The notes beneath the pieces are model-generated. The model ran no database searches and was not told where the DNA came from. It saw nothing but the letters and a program-made list of their open reading frames with translations. From positions 187,780 to 251,779 of the forward strand of contig NZ_JAEK01000004.1 in NCBI RefSeq assembly GCF_000518865.1: a stretch of DNA of 64,000 bases, in the 5' to 3' direction. This document shows, piece by piece, positions 16,548 through 25,432 of this stretch. This DNA is from Bacillus sp. J37. GTDB taxonomy: Bacteria; Bacillota; Bacilli; Bacillales; Bacillaceae. A program made the position numbers and the translations under genes. The first letter of the stretch is position 1, and each line of letters opens with the position of its first letter.

Positions 16548-18266
16548 TCAATTATGAAAATTTGTACCATCAGTTGTTGCTTTAATAATACCCGCGCGGA
16601 TTACGAAGTCACCAAAGTGCTCGTTTTCTTCACGCTCTTTTGCATAGCGTGGAAGAATTGTACCAAGCTCTTTCAGAATTTCATCTTCTCCAATGTTTTC
16701 ACGGTACATTTTGCTAAGACGTGTTCCGTCATGTGCTGCACCTAAGTACATATTGTATTTACCAGGAGCTTTACCGATAAAGCCAATTTCGCCTAATGCA
16801 TGGCGTGCACATCCGTTTGGACATCCTGTCATACGGATTGTGATTTCTTTATCATTAAGGCCGTTTTGATCAACAATTTCATCGATTTTATCGATAAGCG
16901 TTGGTAGATAACGTTCTGCTTCTGCCATTGCTAAACCACATGTTGGTAACGCTACACATGCAAGTGCGCTGCGGCGTAAAGCAGAGTAATGCTTACCATC
17001 AGTCAGACCATATTTTTCAATAATCTCATCGATTTTTTTCTTTTTCTGTGTTGATACATTTCCGATGATTAGGTTTTGGTTTGCTGTTAAGCGGAAATCG
17101 CCTTTATGAATTTTTGCGATTTCTCTTATTCCAGTCATCAGTTTGTAGTTTTCATAGTCTGTTACACGGCCGCCTTCAATGAATAATGTGAAATTCCATT
17201 TCCCTTTCACACCTTTTACCCAACCATAGCGATCACCGTTGTGGTCAAAGTTGAATGGTTTCGCTTCATCAAGACTCCAGCCAAGACGTTTATGAAGTTC
17301 CTCTACAACATTTTCCAAGCCTAAACGATCAACAGTATATTTGAAACGCGCATTTTTACGAGATGAACGATTTCCGTAATCACGTTGAATGGTGATAACC
17401 TTTTCTGCAACATCATAGATTTGTTCCGGTTTACAGAAGCCGATTACTTTTGCAAGCTGTGGATATGTAGCTTTATCACCATGTGACATACCCATTCCGC
17501 CACCAATTGCTACGTTAAAACCAACAAGCTTGTCGTTTTCAACAATCGCGATTAAGCCTAAGTCTTGAGAAAATACATCGACATCATTTGACGGTGGAAC
17601 AGCAATCCCAATTTTAAACTTACGTGGCAAATAAAGCGGGCCATACATTGGCTCAACTTCTTCAATATCAGGTGTACCTGCTACTCTTTCTTCATCTAGC
17701 CAAATTTCATGGTACGCTCTTGTACGTGGAAGTAAATCATCACTCAGCTTTTTAGACCATTGGTATACTTCTTCATGGACAGTTGATTGATATGGATTTG
17801 CCACACACATAACATTACGGTTAACATCACCACAAGCAGCAATCGTATCCATTAAGGATGCATGAATGCCTTGAATTGTTGGCTTCATATTCCATTTTAA
17901 AATACCATGCATTTGGAATGTCATACGGGTTGTAATCTTTAAAGTACCATTTCCGTATTTATTTGCAAGATCATCCATTACAAGCCATTGATCAGGTGTT
18001 GCTACACCACCTGGTAATCGAACACGAAGCATGAATTGATAAGCCGGCTCTAATTTTTGCTTCTGACGCTCATTACGAAGATCACGGTCATCTTGCAAAT
18101 AGCTGCCGTGATGCTTCATCAGGCGGTTATCATCATCATCAATTCCTGCGCTTAACCGGTCAAGCATGGATTCTTTTAGCGTACCGCGCAAGTAGTCACT
18201 ATCTTCTTTAATACGTTCAACATCACTTGGAGCGCCTTCTGGTGCTTTTAATATTTGGTTCGCCAT
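16548..18266 (-). CDS. cysI: Assimilatory sulfite reductase hemoprotein beta subunit
   Basis: A 572-residue sulfite reductase subunit that carries a siroheme and a 4Fe-4S cluster and reduces sulfite to sulfide with electrons from CysJ. The cluster/siroheme cysteines lie in the two C-terminal motifs, [15 protein letters not shown] and [11 protein letters not shown], and the family's [10 protein letters not shown] segment sits in the middle. Length is normal (about 570). The ATG at 18266 has GGAGA upstream. It follows cysJ by 29 bp in the same transcript. It would supply sulfide for cysteine synthesis, using sulfite from sulfate or from the sulfonate pathway encoded at 24-30 kb. Confidence 0.95.
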   Translation of the reverse strand: MANQILKAPEGAPSDVERIKEDSDYLRGTLKESMLDRLSAGIDDDDNRLMKHHGSYLQDDRDLRNERQKQKLEPAYQFMLRVRLPGGVATPDQWLVMDDLANKYGNGTLKITTRMTFQMHGILKWNMKPTIQGIHASLMDTIAACGDVNRNVMCVANPYQSTVHEEVYQWSKKLSDDLLPRTRAYHEIWLDEERVAGTPDIEEVEPMYGPLYLPRKFKIGIAVPPSNDVDVFSQDLGLIAIVENDKLVGFNVAIGGGMGMSHGDKATYPQLAKVIGFCKPEQIYDVAEKVITIQRDYGNRSSRKNARFKYTVDRLGLENVVEELHKRLGWSLDEAKPFNFDHNGDRYGWVKGVKGKWNFTLFIEGGRVTDYENYKLMTGIREIAKIHKGDFRLTANQNLIIGNVSTQKKKKIDEIIEKYGLTDGKHYSALRRSALACVALPTCGLAMAEAERYLPTLIDKIDEIVDQNGLNDKEITIRMTGCPNGCARHALGEIGFIGKAPGKYNMYLGAAHDGTRLSKMYRENIGEDEILKELGTILPRYAKEREENEHFGDFVIRAGIIKATTDGTNFHN

Positions 18267-18295
18267 GTTCTGGTAAATCTCCTTTCAATCAAAGA

Positions 18296-20119
18296 TCAAT
18301 ATACATCACGCTGATAGCGTTTCGTTTGCTGCATGTCGGCAAGGTAGCTTTCCGCTTTTTCACGGCTTAACCCGCCTTCTTTTTCTATAATATCGATAAG
18401 GGTCTGATGCACATCATGTGCCATATGCTTTTCATCACCACAGATGTACACAACCGCACCTTCTTCAAGCCATTCGAATAGTTCCTTGCTGTGCTCCTGC
18501 ATACGGTGTTGTACATACACTTTTTCTTCTGTATCTCGGGAAAACGCAACATCCATTTTCGTTAGGACGCCATCTTTTAACCATTTTTGCCATTCTGTTT
18601 GGTAAAGGAAATCTGTCACAAAATGCTGATCTCCAAAGAACATCCATGACTTTCCTTCCGCACCGATCTCTTCACGTTCCTGCATAAAGGAACGGAAAGG
18701 TGCCACACCTGTACCAGGTCCTACCATGATGATCGGTGTGTCCGGATTTTCCGGAAGCTTAAAGTTTTGGTTATGTTGAATATAGACTGGTAATGTATCA
18801 CCAGGTTGCAGGCGTTCTGCAGTTAAAATGGAAGCCACACCATTACGTTTACGGCCATGAGTTTCATAACGAACTGCACCAATCGTTAAGTGAACTTCTT
18901 CCGGGTTTGCTGCTAGACTGCTAGAAATTGAGTATAAACGGGAAGGCATTTTACGTAAAATCGAAACAAAATCCTGTGCCGAAACATTCCACGGTCCAAA
19001 GTCACGAAGTAAATCTATTAAGTCACGTCCGTCGAGATACGCTTTTAATTCATTGATTTTTTCCGGAGCAGCAAGGGCTTTTAATTCTTCATTTGAAGAA
19101 AGCTGTGCTGCTTTTTCAATTAAAGGCTTTGTCAGAACCGTAATTTCGAGTTTTTTGCTTAATGCTTCACTCAGCATTATTTCTTCTTTATTAACAGTAA
19201 CTGTTTGATTTCCATCCCATTTTGCTGTTTCTAACACGAGCTCAACAAGCTCAGGATCATTCTCCGGATATACACCAAGGCTGTCACCAGGCTCGTAAGT
19301 TAGTCCGGAACCTTCAAGAGATAACTCTACATGACGTGTTTCTTTTTTAGAACCACGACCATTTAAATTAAGATTTTCAAGAACTTCTGCTTTAAACGGA
19401 TTTGTACGAGAATACGCTGATTCAACAGCCGGTGCTGCAGCAACAGCTGATGCTGATTCAACACTTGCAGACTGCACTTCACTTAATCCTGCATACACTC
19501 CTTCAATCCATTCTGCAGCAGGCTCATCAAAATCAAGATCACAGTCAATTCGCGGGTATAAACGAGTGCCTCCAAGATCTTCTAAACGTTGATCAAATTC
19601 TTTTCCTGTTTGACAGAAAAACTCATATGAACTATCACCAAGTGATAACACCGAGAAGCGAAGATCATCTAGCTTTGGAGCACGTTTTCCGTGTAGAAAC
19701 TCATGGAATGATAAGGCATTATCCGGTGGATCTCCCTCTCCATGTGTACTCACAACAATAAGAAGATTTTCAAGCTTTTTTAAATTATTCGGTTTGAAAT
19801 CACTCATTGATGATACAGTCACTTTGTAACCACGTTCTTCGAGTGTTTTTCCTGACTTTTCAGCAAGACTTTGGGCATTACCTGTTTGTGAACCATAAAG
19901 AATTGTAACATCTTTTGATACCGGCTTTACATTAGCTTGAGCAACTGCTCCTGCTACCGGTGCCTCGGGAGCAGCCGGAACACTAGCAGAACCAGACTGA
20001 GTAGCAGCTAAATATCCGCTCAACCAGACTTTTTGCGAATCTGTCAAAGTTGGCAGAAGACGATTAAGGAGCTCAGCTTGCTCCTGATTAAACGGGCTGT
20101 TCATTACCTGAAGTTGCAA
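18296..20119 (-). CDS. cysJ: Assimilatory sulfite reductase flavoprotein alpha subunit
   Basis: A 607-residue NADPH-dependent diflavin reductase feeding electrons to CysI. Domains in order: an N-terminal helical segment, a flavodoxin-like FMN domain starting with TILYGSQTGNAQ, an Ala/Val-rich linker, then a ferredoxin reductase-type FAD/NADPH module with RLYSISSS (FAD), GPGTGVAPFRSF and YICGDEKHMAHDV (NADPH). The start is placed at the TTG at 20119, which gives an N-terminus MQLQVMNSPF like that of Bacillus CysJ and is 6 nt from GAGGTGG. An ATG at 20105 is an alternative. No S-box or T-box was found upstream. Confidence 0.93.
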   Translation of the reverse strand: MQLQVMNSPFNQEQAELLNRLLPTLTDSQKVWLSGYLAATQSGSASVPAAPEAPVAGAVAQANVKPVSKDVTILYGSQTGNAQSLAEKSGKTLEERGYKVTVSSMSDFKPNNLKKLENLLIVVSTHGEGDPPDNALSFHEFLHGKRAPKLDDLRFSVLSLGDSSYEFFCQTGKEFDQRLEDLGGTRLYPRIDCDLDFDEPAAEWIEGVYAGLSEVQSASVESASAVAAAPAVESAYSRTNPFKAEVLENLNLNGRGSKKETRHVELSLEGSGLTYEPGDSLGVYPENDPELVELVLETAKWDGNQTVTVNKEEIMLSEALSKKLEITVLTKPLIEKAAQLSSNEELKALAAPEKINELKAYLDGRDLIDLLRDFGPWNVSAQDFVSILRKMPSRLYSISSSLAANPEEVHLTIGAVRYETHGRKRNGVASILTAERLQPGDTLPVYIQHNQNFKLPENPDTPIIMVGPGTGVAPFRSFMQEREEIGAEGKSWMFFGDQHFVTDFLYQTEWQKWLKDGVLTKMDVAFSRDTEEKVYVQHRMQEHSKELFEWLEEGAVVYICGDEKHMAHDVHQTLIDIIEKEGGLSREKAESYLADMQQTKRYQRDVY

Positions 20120-20292
20120 CAAAATCCACCTCACAAAGAAATATACTTATACAAATTATTACATAATTCCTAGTTTCCATCATTTTTCGCTCACATACAA
20201 GTAAAAAATATAATTAATTTTAACACAACTCATTATTCCTATCAATAAAGTTGGAATTAATTGTGTAAAGAATTAAAAAGTTTTTGTCAAAT

Positions 20293-20475
20293 TTAAAACT
20301 TGCTTATTTTGGTAAGATTATATTTTCGTCCTTTATTCTCTCCTGCATAAGGTATATTCAATGATTTTAACAATCTTTTTGCTGTGTCCGTTGAGTGGAG
20401 TTTCAAAAAGTCCCGCAATTGTCTATTGGTTATGTTGGATTGAATAGCAACCGATATCCATTTAGCTGTCTCCCC
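20293..20475 (-). pseudogene. Fragment of an unidentified gene, no usable start
   Basis: An open frame of about 60 codons ending at 20293 encodes a plausible helical domain with NRQLRDFLKLHSTDTAKRLL and a C-terminal YAGENKGRKYNL. It begins right after an in-frame TAA and has no ATG, GTG or TTG near a ribosome binding site. A good site (AAGGGGAG) with an ATG lies at its start but in another frame that stops after 12 codons, which suggests a frameshift or truncation. The sequence vaguely resembles the DNA-binding tail of NERD-type nuclease proteins, but this is weak. The rest of 20120-20638 holds nothing else recognisable. Confidence 0.35.
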
Positions 20476-20599
20476 TTAGCTAAAGACGATATATTAAAGC
20501 AGGAACTGTGCTAATCATCGAAATAACGGACATTAACATGGAAAGGCGGTTCCTTACCTACATCTTCTATTTAATGAGGGAATAAGAATGTGAATAATG

Positions 20600-20632
20600 A
20601 AAAAGGAGCGCATGGAAAATTTCATGCGCTCC
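20600..20632 (-). terminator. Intrinsic terminator after the PRD fragment
   Basis: GGAGCGCATG and CATGCGCTCC form a perfect 10-bp stem with an 8-base loop, followed by five T residues in the minus direction. It directly follows the stop codon of the PRD fragment, as expected for the 3-prime end of a once complete gene. Confidence 0.85.
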
Positions 20633-20638
20633 TTTCAA

Positions 20639-20818
20639 TCAACGATTAACAACTCGTTCAATATGAATCGTTAAATATAATTTTTCATCATTCGTTAATT
20701 CATAATCAAACTGTCTTTTAACATAGTCATTTATTTTTTCCGTACATTCAAAAGCATCTTTATGCTTTCTATTCACTTTTATTCTGCATTTTTTAGACTT
20801 TAGTACTAGATTACACAT
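20639..20818 (-). pseudogene. Truncated C-terminal PRD domain of a LicT/SacT-type antiterminator
   Basis: A 59-codon frame whose last 40 residues (AFECTEKINDYVKRQFDYEL, then TNDEKLYLTIHIERVVNR) match the end of a PTS-regulation domain as found in BglG/LicT/SacY antiterminators. Full proteins are about 280 residues with an N-terminal RNA-binding domain and two PRDs; only the last part of the second PRD remains. The first 18 residues do not fit the domain and no ribosome binding site precedes the ATG at 20818. A normal terminator follows. It is most simply a deletion remnant; the related PTS genes are absent from the window. Confidence 0.7.
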
Positions 20819-20832
20819 CTATCTGCTTTCTT

Positions 20833-20877
20833 AGGAAAGAAAAAGGAGGCTAGATGTGTCATTCTACCCTCCTTTTT
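20833..20877 (-). terminator. Intrinsic terminator of the histidine phosphatase gene
   Basis: AAAAAGGAGG pairs with CCTCCTTTTT over an 18-base loop, with a T-rich tail in the minus direction, 12 bp after the stop codon of the phosphatase gene. Confidence 0.8.
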
Positions 20878-20889
20878 GATTCCATCCTT

Positions 20890-21525
20890 TTAGTTTACTT
20901 GCTTGCTACCTTCATTTCTAAATGAAGTATCTGCAATTTTCTCAACCTGTAATTGACCATTTTCATAGCTTACAACTGAAACACTGCAGTTTTCATGTAC
21001 TTGGAATTCCTTGCTTTTTGTTACTTGTATGATGTAATTCCCGATCGTGACACCGTGTGAAAAAATAAGAATATTTCCACCCTCTGATGCATGTTTTTCG
21101 ACGATCTCTTTTACAGCTTCTTCCGTTCTAGTAAAAAGCTGTGCATACGATTCTCCTTCAGGGGCACATGCATTTACATCAAGACTAAATAGTTTATCAA
21201 GTGCATCACCATATAAGCTCGGAATTTCATCCTCAAGCAATGCTTCCAAAACACCAAAGTTCATTTCCTTGAGTCTCTTGTCTATGATTAATGGTATGTT
21301 CCTTTCACCAATCGCATGCTTTGCTGTGTCCTGAACACGTTGGCTGTCACTTGAGTAAGCAGCAATAAACGGAATATCCTCTAATCCCTTACCAACAGAC
21401 TTTGCTTGTGAAATACCTTTTTCAGTTAGTGGTGAATCACAGAAACCCTGCATACGTCTTTCAACATTATATTGAGTTTCTCCATGGCGAACAAAATAAA
21501 GTGTTACTTTGTTTTCTCTAGTCAC
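20890..21525 (-). CDS. Histidine phosphatase family protein (phosphoglycerate mutase-like)
   Basis: A 211-residue branch-1 histidine phosphatase. The phosphorylated histidine sits in the N-terminal FVRHGETQYN motif, a second conserved histidine in the C-terminal IFSHGVTIGNY motif, and the catalytic Glu region in LKEMNFGVLE. Such proteins in Bacillus include broad-range phosphatases such as PhoE and cofactor-dependent mutases; the spacing here fits a phosphatase rather than GpmA. The GTG at 21525 is preferred because AAAGGA lies 10 nt upstream; a longer frame from 21561 gives no better site. It is a single-gene unit with its own terminator. The natural substrate is unknown. Confidence 0.85.
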   Translation of the reverse strand: MTRENKVTLYFVRHGETQYNVERRMQGFCDSPLTEKGISQAKSVGKGLEDIPFIAAYSSDSQRVQDTAKHAIGERNIPLIIDKRLKEMNFGVLEALLEDEIPSLYGDALDKLFSLDVNACAPEGESYAQLFTRTEEAVKEIVEKHASEGGNILIFSHGVTIGNYIIQVTKSKEFQVHENCSVSVVSYENGQLQVEKIADTSFRNEGSKQVN

Positions 21526-21625
21526 GATGAACACGTCCTTTTCTATATGTCTACTTGGCATTTTAGCATAACTTCAAAAAAAATCTATCTAAAGCTTTCC
21601 AACCTACTAGAAAATTGAGAGCATT

Positions 21626-21656
21626 AAAAAACAGCCTTCTATCATAGCAAGGCTGT
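21626..21656 (-). terminator. Intrinsic terminator of the lmrA-lmrB operon
   Basis: ACAGCCTT pairs with AAGGCTGT over a ten-base loop and is followed by six T residues in the minus direction, right after the transporter stop codon. Confidence 0.85.
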
Positions 21657-21666
21657 CATAAAGACG

Positions 21667-23124
21667 TCACATCGGGTGTTCTACTTTGACCCGTTTAATA
21701 AATAATGCAACCACTAAGCCAACAATCCCCATAATGATCGCAAATACAAATGCATCCTGAACCCCTGCTGTAAAGGCAAGAAGCGGATTTAGCGGATTTG
21801 CTTTATCTTCCACAGTACTCATAAATCCTTCTGCTCCTGAAGATAAAATAGAGATCGCAACAGCAGTTCCAATTGCACCTGCCACTTGTTGTAATGTGTT
21901 CATAATGGCTGTTCCATCTGGGTATAATTCACGTGGTAATTGATTCAAACCATTTGTCTGCGCAGGCATCATAACCATTGAAACCCCAACCATTGTGATA
22001 ATGTGAAGGGCGATGATGAAAGCTGAACTCGTCTCAATAGTAATAGTAGAGAAGCCAAACATAGCTCCAGTTACAACGACTATTCCAATCGTCACCAACC
22101 ATTTCGGACCAAATTTATCAAATAGTCCTCCCATAACTGGCGAAAGAATCCCATTGATAATTCCCCCTGGTAAAAGAAGAAGACCTGCAGCAAATGTACT
22201 TAAAGATAGAGATGTTTGCAAGTAGAGCGGCAGTAAAATCATAGATGAAAGAATAACCATCATACATACAACAACCAAAAGTAGTCCAATGGTAAACATC
22301 GGATATTTAAAAGCTCTCAAATTAAGAACCGGTTGCTCCATCTTTAATTGTCTAATTGTGAAAAACAGTAAGGATACAGCACCAACAATCATGGAGATAA
22401 TCACAGTTGGACTTCCCCAACCGCCCCCTTCTCCTGCACTACTAAATCCAAACACAACCCCGCCAAACCCAAGAGTAGATAACACGATTGAAAGGATATC
22501 AATTTTGGGTTTTGTTGGATTTGTAACATTTTGCATAAAGATCCATCCAAATATTAGGGCACCGATCAATAAAGGTAAAGAAATCCAGAAAATCCAATGC
22601 CATGATAAGCTCTTAAGGATTAGTCCGGAAATTGTTGGTCCAACCGCTGGTGCAAACATGATAACAAGACCAATAATCCCCATAATTCTACCACGCTTAT
22701 GTGGTGGTACAATCATAAGTATCGTGTTAAACATCAATGGAAGCAACAAAGCTGTTCCAATTGCCTGCACCACACGTGCAATCATTAACACACTAAAGCT
22801 TGGTGCAATTGCAGCAATAAATGTCCCAATAATCGATGCTACAAGAGCTGTAATAAATAATTGTCTTGTTGTAAACCACTGCATAATCAAGCCTGATACA
22901 GGAACTAATATTCCAAGTGTAAGTAAATACCCAGTCGTTAACCACTGTGCAGTTGTTTCATGAATCCCGAAATTTTCAATTAAGTTTGTTAATGCCATAT
23001 TAAGAGCTGTTTCACTAAACAAGCCGATAAATCCGGCAACAACAAATGAGATGATAATCGGTACAACACGCAAATCGCTTGCTGCTACATCCCCTGTTTT
23101 TACTTGTGTATTACCCATTTCCAT
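21667..23124 (-). CDS. lmrB: DHA2-family (14-helix) MFS drug efflux transporter, LmrB-like
   Basis: A 485-residue proton-driven multidrug exporter of the EmrB/QacA group, with about fourteen helices. Recognisable elements are the early WLTTGYLLTLGILVPVSG segment (helix 2), ARVVQAIGTALLLPLM (motif C region) and PPHKRGRIMGIIGLVIMFAP. Size and sequence pattern match LmrB of Bacillus subtilis, which exports lincomycin and puromycin. The ATG at 23124 is preceded by TAGGAGG. It follows the TetR-type gene by 27 bp, the same gene order as lmrA-lmrB, and ends at a terminator. Substrate range is inferred only from the family. Confidence 0.85.
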   Translation of the reverse strand: MEMGNTQVKTGDVAASDLRVVPIIISFVVAGFIGLFSETALNMALTNLIENFGIHETTAQWLTTGYLLTLGILVPVSGLIMQWFTTRQLFITALVASIIGTFIAAIAPSFSVLMIARVVQAIGTALLLPLMFNTILMIVPPHKRGRIMGIIGLVIMFAPAVGPTISGLILKSLSWHWIFWISLPLLIGALIFGWIFMQNVTNPTKPKIDILSIVLSTLGFGGVVFGFSSAGEGGGWGSPTVIISMIVGAVSLLFFTIRQLKMEQPVLNLRAFKYPMFTIGLLLVVVCMMVILSSMILLPLYLQTSLSLSTFAAGLLLLPGGIINGILSPVMGGLFDKFGPKWLVTIGIVVVTGAMFGFSTITIETSSAFIIALHIITMVGVSMVMMPAQTNGLNQLPRELYPDGTAIMNTLQQVAGAIGTAVAISILSSGAEGFMSTVEDKANPLNPLLAFTAGVQDAFVFAIIMGIVGLVVALFIKRVKVEHPM

Positions 23125-23151
23125 TCTGTTTCCTCCTACATATATCTCTCT

Positions 23152-23724
23152 CTATTCTTTTTTTAATAGCAAAAGCAACTGCTTTGCGATCATGCGTAAA
23201 GCATCGCCATTTTGATATGTGATTGACAAAAGACATGCCCCTTCTATCATTGCCGTGATTGTTATTCCTAATTCTATAGCTCTTGCTTTTTCAAACCCAT
23301 ACTGTTCAAGTATGTCAGCGTATAAGGATTGCCAATCTTTAAAAACCATTTCACATGCGTGACGAAGCTTCTCATGTGTTGAAGCTGTTTCTGAAGCGAT
23401 TAATCCAATTGATAACCCCTCCACACAATCTCCTGAATCAAAGACATAAGCGATGTTATTCACATAAAACTCAAATGCCTCTACAACTGAATTTCTTCCA
23501 CTTAAATCTTTCTCAGCTCCCTCCAACAAAAGCTTTCTCATCACAGAAATTGCTTCTAACGCCATTTCTTCCTTTCCATTTGGAAAATGATAATAAATAG
23601 AACCTTTTGGAGCACCGCTTTCCTCGATGATTTGATTCAGCCCTGTTCCGTTATAACCTTGCCGTTGAAATAAGCGTGTTGCGCTTTGCAAAATTATGTC
23701 CTTTGTGTCCTGCCTCTTCTTCAT
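23152..23724 (-). CDS. lmrA: TetR-family repressor, LmrA/YxaF type
   Basis: A 190-residue TetR-type regulator. The N-terminal helix-turn-helix spans about residues 8-52 (AATRLFQRQGYNGTGLNQII in type, ending GSIYYHFPNGKEE). The PNGKEEMALEAI motif and overall length match the LmrA/YxaF group, in which ligand binding to the C-terminal domain releases the efflux operon. The ATG at 23724 has GAGGTGAG upstream. It is the first gene of the operon with the efflux pump, so it should repress its own promoter. A candidate operator overlaps the -10 box just upstream. Confidence 0.85.
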   Translation of the reverse strand: MKKRQDTKDIILQSATRLFQRQGYNGTGLNQIIEESGAPKGSIYYHFPNGKEEMALEAISVMRKLLLEGAEKDLSGRNSVVEAFEFYVNNIAYVFDSGDCVEGLSIGLIASETASTHEKLRHACEMVFKDWQSLYADILEQYGFEKARAIELGITITAMIEGACLLSITYQNGDALRMIAKQLLLLLKKE

Positions 23725-23741
23725 ATGATGCTCACCTCAAA

Positions 23742-23762
23742 ATTATAACAACCGGTCTAGAA
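23742..23762 (-). promoter_or_regulatory. Putative -10 box and LmrA-type operator of the lmrAB operon
   Basis: A TATAAT -10 box (complement of 23742-23747) is preceded in the spacer by TAGACCGGTTGT, which contains the palindrome ACCGGT and the TAGACC half-site reported for LmrA/YxaF boxes. No good -35 box is visible. The assignment relies on position and remembered consensus. Confidence 0.45.
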
Positions 23763-23861
23763 AATATTATAGGAATTTATAAAATTAGTCAATTGATATG
23801 ATAGCCCTTTTCGTATAAAAAAATGAAAAAACAAACATAAAGTTTTTTAAAGGAAGGTTAA

Positions 23862-23891
23862 AGAAAAGGACAGGAATTCTCATCCTGTCCT
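23862..23891 (-). terminator. Intrinsic terminator of yezD
   Basis: AGGACAGGA pairs with TCCTGTCCT over a six-base loop and is followed by TTTTC in the minus direction; it overlaps the end of the yezD reading frame. Confidence 0.8.
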
Positions 23892-23892
23892 C

Positions 23893-24090
23893 TTACCTTT
23901 CCAAATCATCTTTAATCGTCCTTAATGGTTTATTACTCTTTTTTAATCCAAATCGATACTTTTCCCCTTTTTCTATTTGTGTAACCTGTGAATCATGTAC
24001 TGTAATTTGGACCGTTCCATACTCAATGTTCTCTAATAAACTAACAATCTTATCAATTATTTCTTGCTCGATCTTACCATTCGAAGACAA
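23893..24090 (-). CDS. yezD: YezD-family small protein (DUF2292)
   Basis: A 65-residue protein of the YezD/DUF2292 family: a helix (EQEIIDKIVSLLENI) followed by the conserved strand YGTVQITVHDSQVTQIEKGEKYR. Its molecular function is not known. Members are often encoded near sulfate or sulfonate genes, and here it lies just downstream of the ssu operon on the same strand, after that operon's terminator. The start is the TTG at 24090, with GGGGAGGA 6-7 nt upstream. The 24091-24303 stretch upstream holds only a short remnant-like frame and no clear promoter. Confidence 0.85.
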   Translation of the reverse strand: MSSNGKIEQEIIDKIVSLLENIEYGTVQITVHDSQVTQIEKGEKYRFGLKKSNKPLRTIKDDLER

Positions 24091-24303
24091 CTAAATCCTC
24101 CCCCTTCATTAAACTTACTCGTAGAATCATGTCTTCCAAAGCCCAATTTCATCCATGTATTTTTGAAGTGTCTTATCGTTTATTTTCCTAATACCAAGTA
24201 TACCTATATGATTTAATTACTTTATATCATATTATGTATCTCATACTAAAGCAATCACTTTTTTGTGAAATAATTCCACATTTTTTTAGAAACTATATTG
24301 AAT

Positions 24304-24346
24304 AAAAAGACCAAACAGATTACTCATTACAAACCTGTTTGGTCTT
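24304..24346 (-). terminator. Intrinsic terminator of the ssu operon
   Basis: AAGACCAAACAG pairs with CTGTTTGGTCTT (12 bp) and is followed by five T residues in the minus direction, just after the ssuA stop codon. Confidence 0.92.
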
Positions 24347-24351
24347 ATTCA

Positions 24352-25371
24352 TTATTGCCCTAACGCCTCATCAACAAATTTATTTTCAATAACTTTCGAT
24401 GTATCCAATTTCTGATCAATCCCTCCAACAGAATATAGGAAGTCTGCTTGCTCTTGATGTGCTTTTGCAAACTCATTTGTTGTTGGAAATAAGATAGGCT
24501 CTGAATTCTTTAAGACCGACCGAATGATTTCTTCGTCCACCTTTTGCGACTCAGCTATTTCCTCGGAAACTCGATCAATATTCTGCACAAATTGCTGTCG
24601 AACTTCTTCATATGTTTTTAGGAATAACACGGTTAAGTCTGGGTGCTTTTCCGTAAACTCTGTTCTGGCAATTAAAAAGCTTGGGGCATTAATATTCAAA
24701 TCTTCTCCCGTTACTAATACTTTTGCATCTGTTTGAAAAACAGCAGTAGTAGCATATGGCTCCCAAATTGACCATGCATCGATTGAACCGTTATCTAATG
24801 CTGGTCTAGCTTCATCAGGTTGAAGGTGAATGATCTCAATATCGCTATCCTTTAACCCTGCGCGGTCTAAAGACATATATAAAAAGTGATAAGCACTACT
24901 CCCCTTTGCTACACCAATTTTCTTTCCTTTTAAATCTCCCAACTCTTTAACGGAACTTCCTTTAGGTACAATTACAGAATTCCCTTTCTTTCCGTCACTA
25001 AGGACAGCAATCGCCTTAAAATCAATATTACCAGACTGTCCTGCGATAACTGGAGTACCTCCCACAGCACCAAAATCCAACCTCCCTGATGCAAGTGCCT
25101 CAAAATGGGGTGGTCCACTCGCGAATTCATTCCAGCTTACTTTCACTCCCTCTTTCTCAAATGCTTTTTCAAAGTATTTTTTATCCCTAGCATAGGATAG
25201 GATTCCAGTCTTTCCCTGAACACCAATGTTAACGACAACATCTTTGCTTTCCTTAGCCTGAGCTACAGGTTCAGATGGTGTTTCTTTACTTGTTGTATTG
25301 CCACAAGCACTTAAAACGAGAATTAGTGCTGTTAATGTTATGCCTATCATTGTTTTCATTTTCCTATTCAC
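24352..25371 (-). CDS. ssuA: Aliphatic sulfonate ABC transporter substrate-binding lipoprotein
   Basis: A 339-residue SsuA-type binding protein. The signal peptide ends in LSAC, so Cys23 is the lipidation site and the protein faces the outside of the membrane. The body has the NMT1/SsuA pattern: NIGVQGKTGILSYARDKKYFE, the ALASGRLDFGAVGGTPV loop, and DLKGKKIGVAKGSSAYHF, all parts that line the sulfonate pocket in relatives. It is the last gene of the monooxygenase-ssuB-ssuC-ssuA cluster, 61 bp after ssuC, and is followed by a strong terminator. Alkanesulfonates or taurine are the likely ligands; which one cannot be told from sequence. Confidence 0.9.
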   Translation of the reverse strand: MNRKMKTMIGITLTALILVLSACGNTTSKETPSEPVAQAKESKDVVVNIGVQGKTGILSYARDKKYFEKAFEKEGVKVSWNEFASGPPHFEALASGRLDFGAVGGTPVIAGQSGNIDFKAIAVLSDGKKGNSVIVPKGSSVKELGDLKGKKIGVAKGSSAYHFLYMSLDRAGLKDSDIEIIHLQPDEARPALDNGSIDAWSIWEPYATTAVFQTDAKVLVTGEDLNINAPSFLIARTEFTEKHPDLTVLFLKTYEEVRQQFVQNIDRVSEEIAESQKVDEEIIRSVLKNSEPILFPTTNEFAKAHQEQADFLYSVGGIDQKLDTSKVIENKFVDEALGQ

Positions 25372-25432
25372 AGATATGCCCCTCTCCTATTTTCCCTATA
25401 TATTTACTCGGATTTATAACAAAAATAATCTC

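Noticed and set aside
22289-22963. Plus-strand frame of 224 codons inside lmrB
   Set aside because: It is antisense to a well-supported efflux gene; composition (many Ile, Pro, Asn, Thr) is what the complement of a membrane protein gives.
24110-24230. Short minus-strand frame ending KTLQKYMDEIGLWKT
   Set aside because: No start codon or ribosome binding site, fewer than 35 codons, no recognisable family; possibly a decayed 3-prime end but not supportable.
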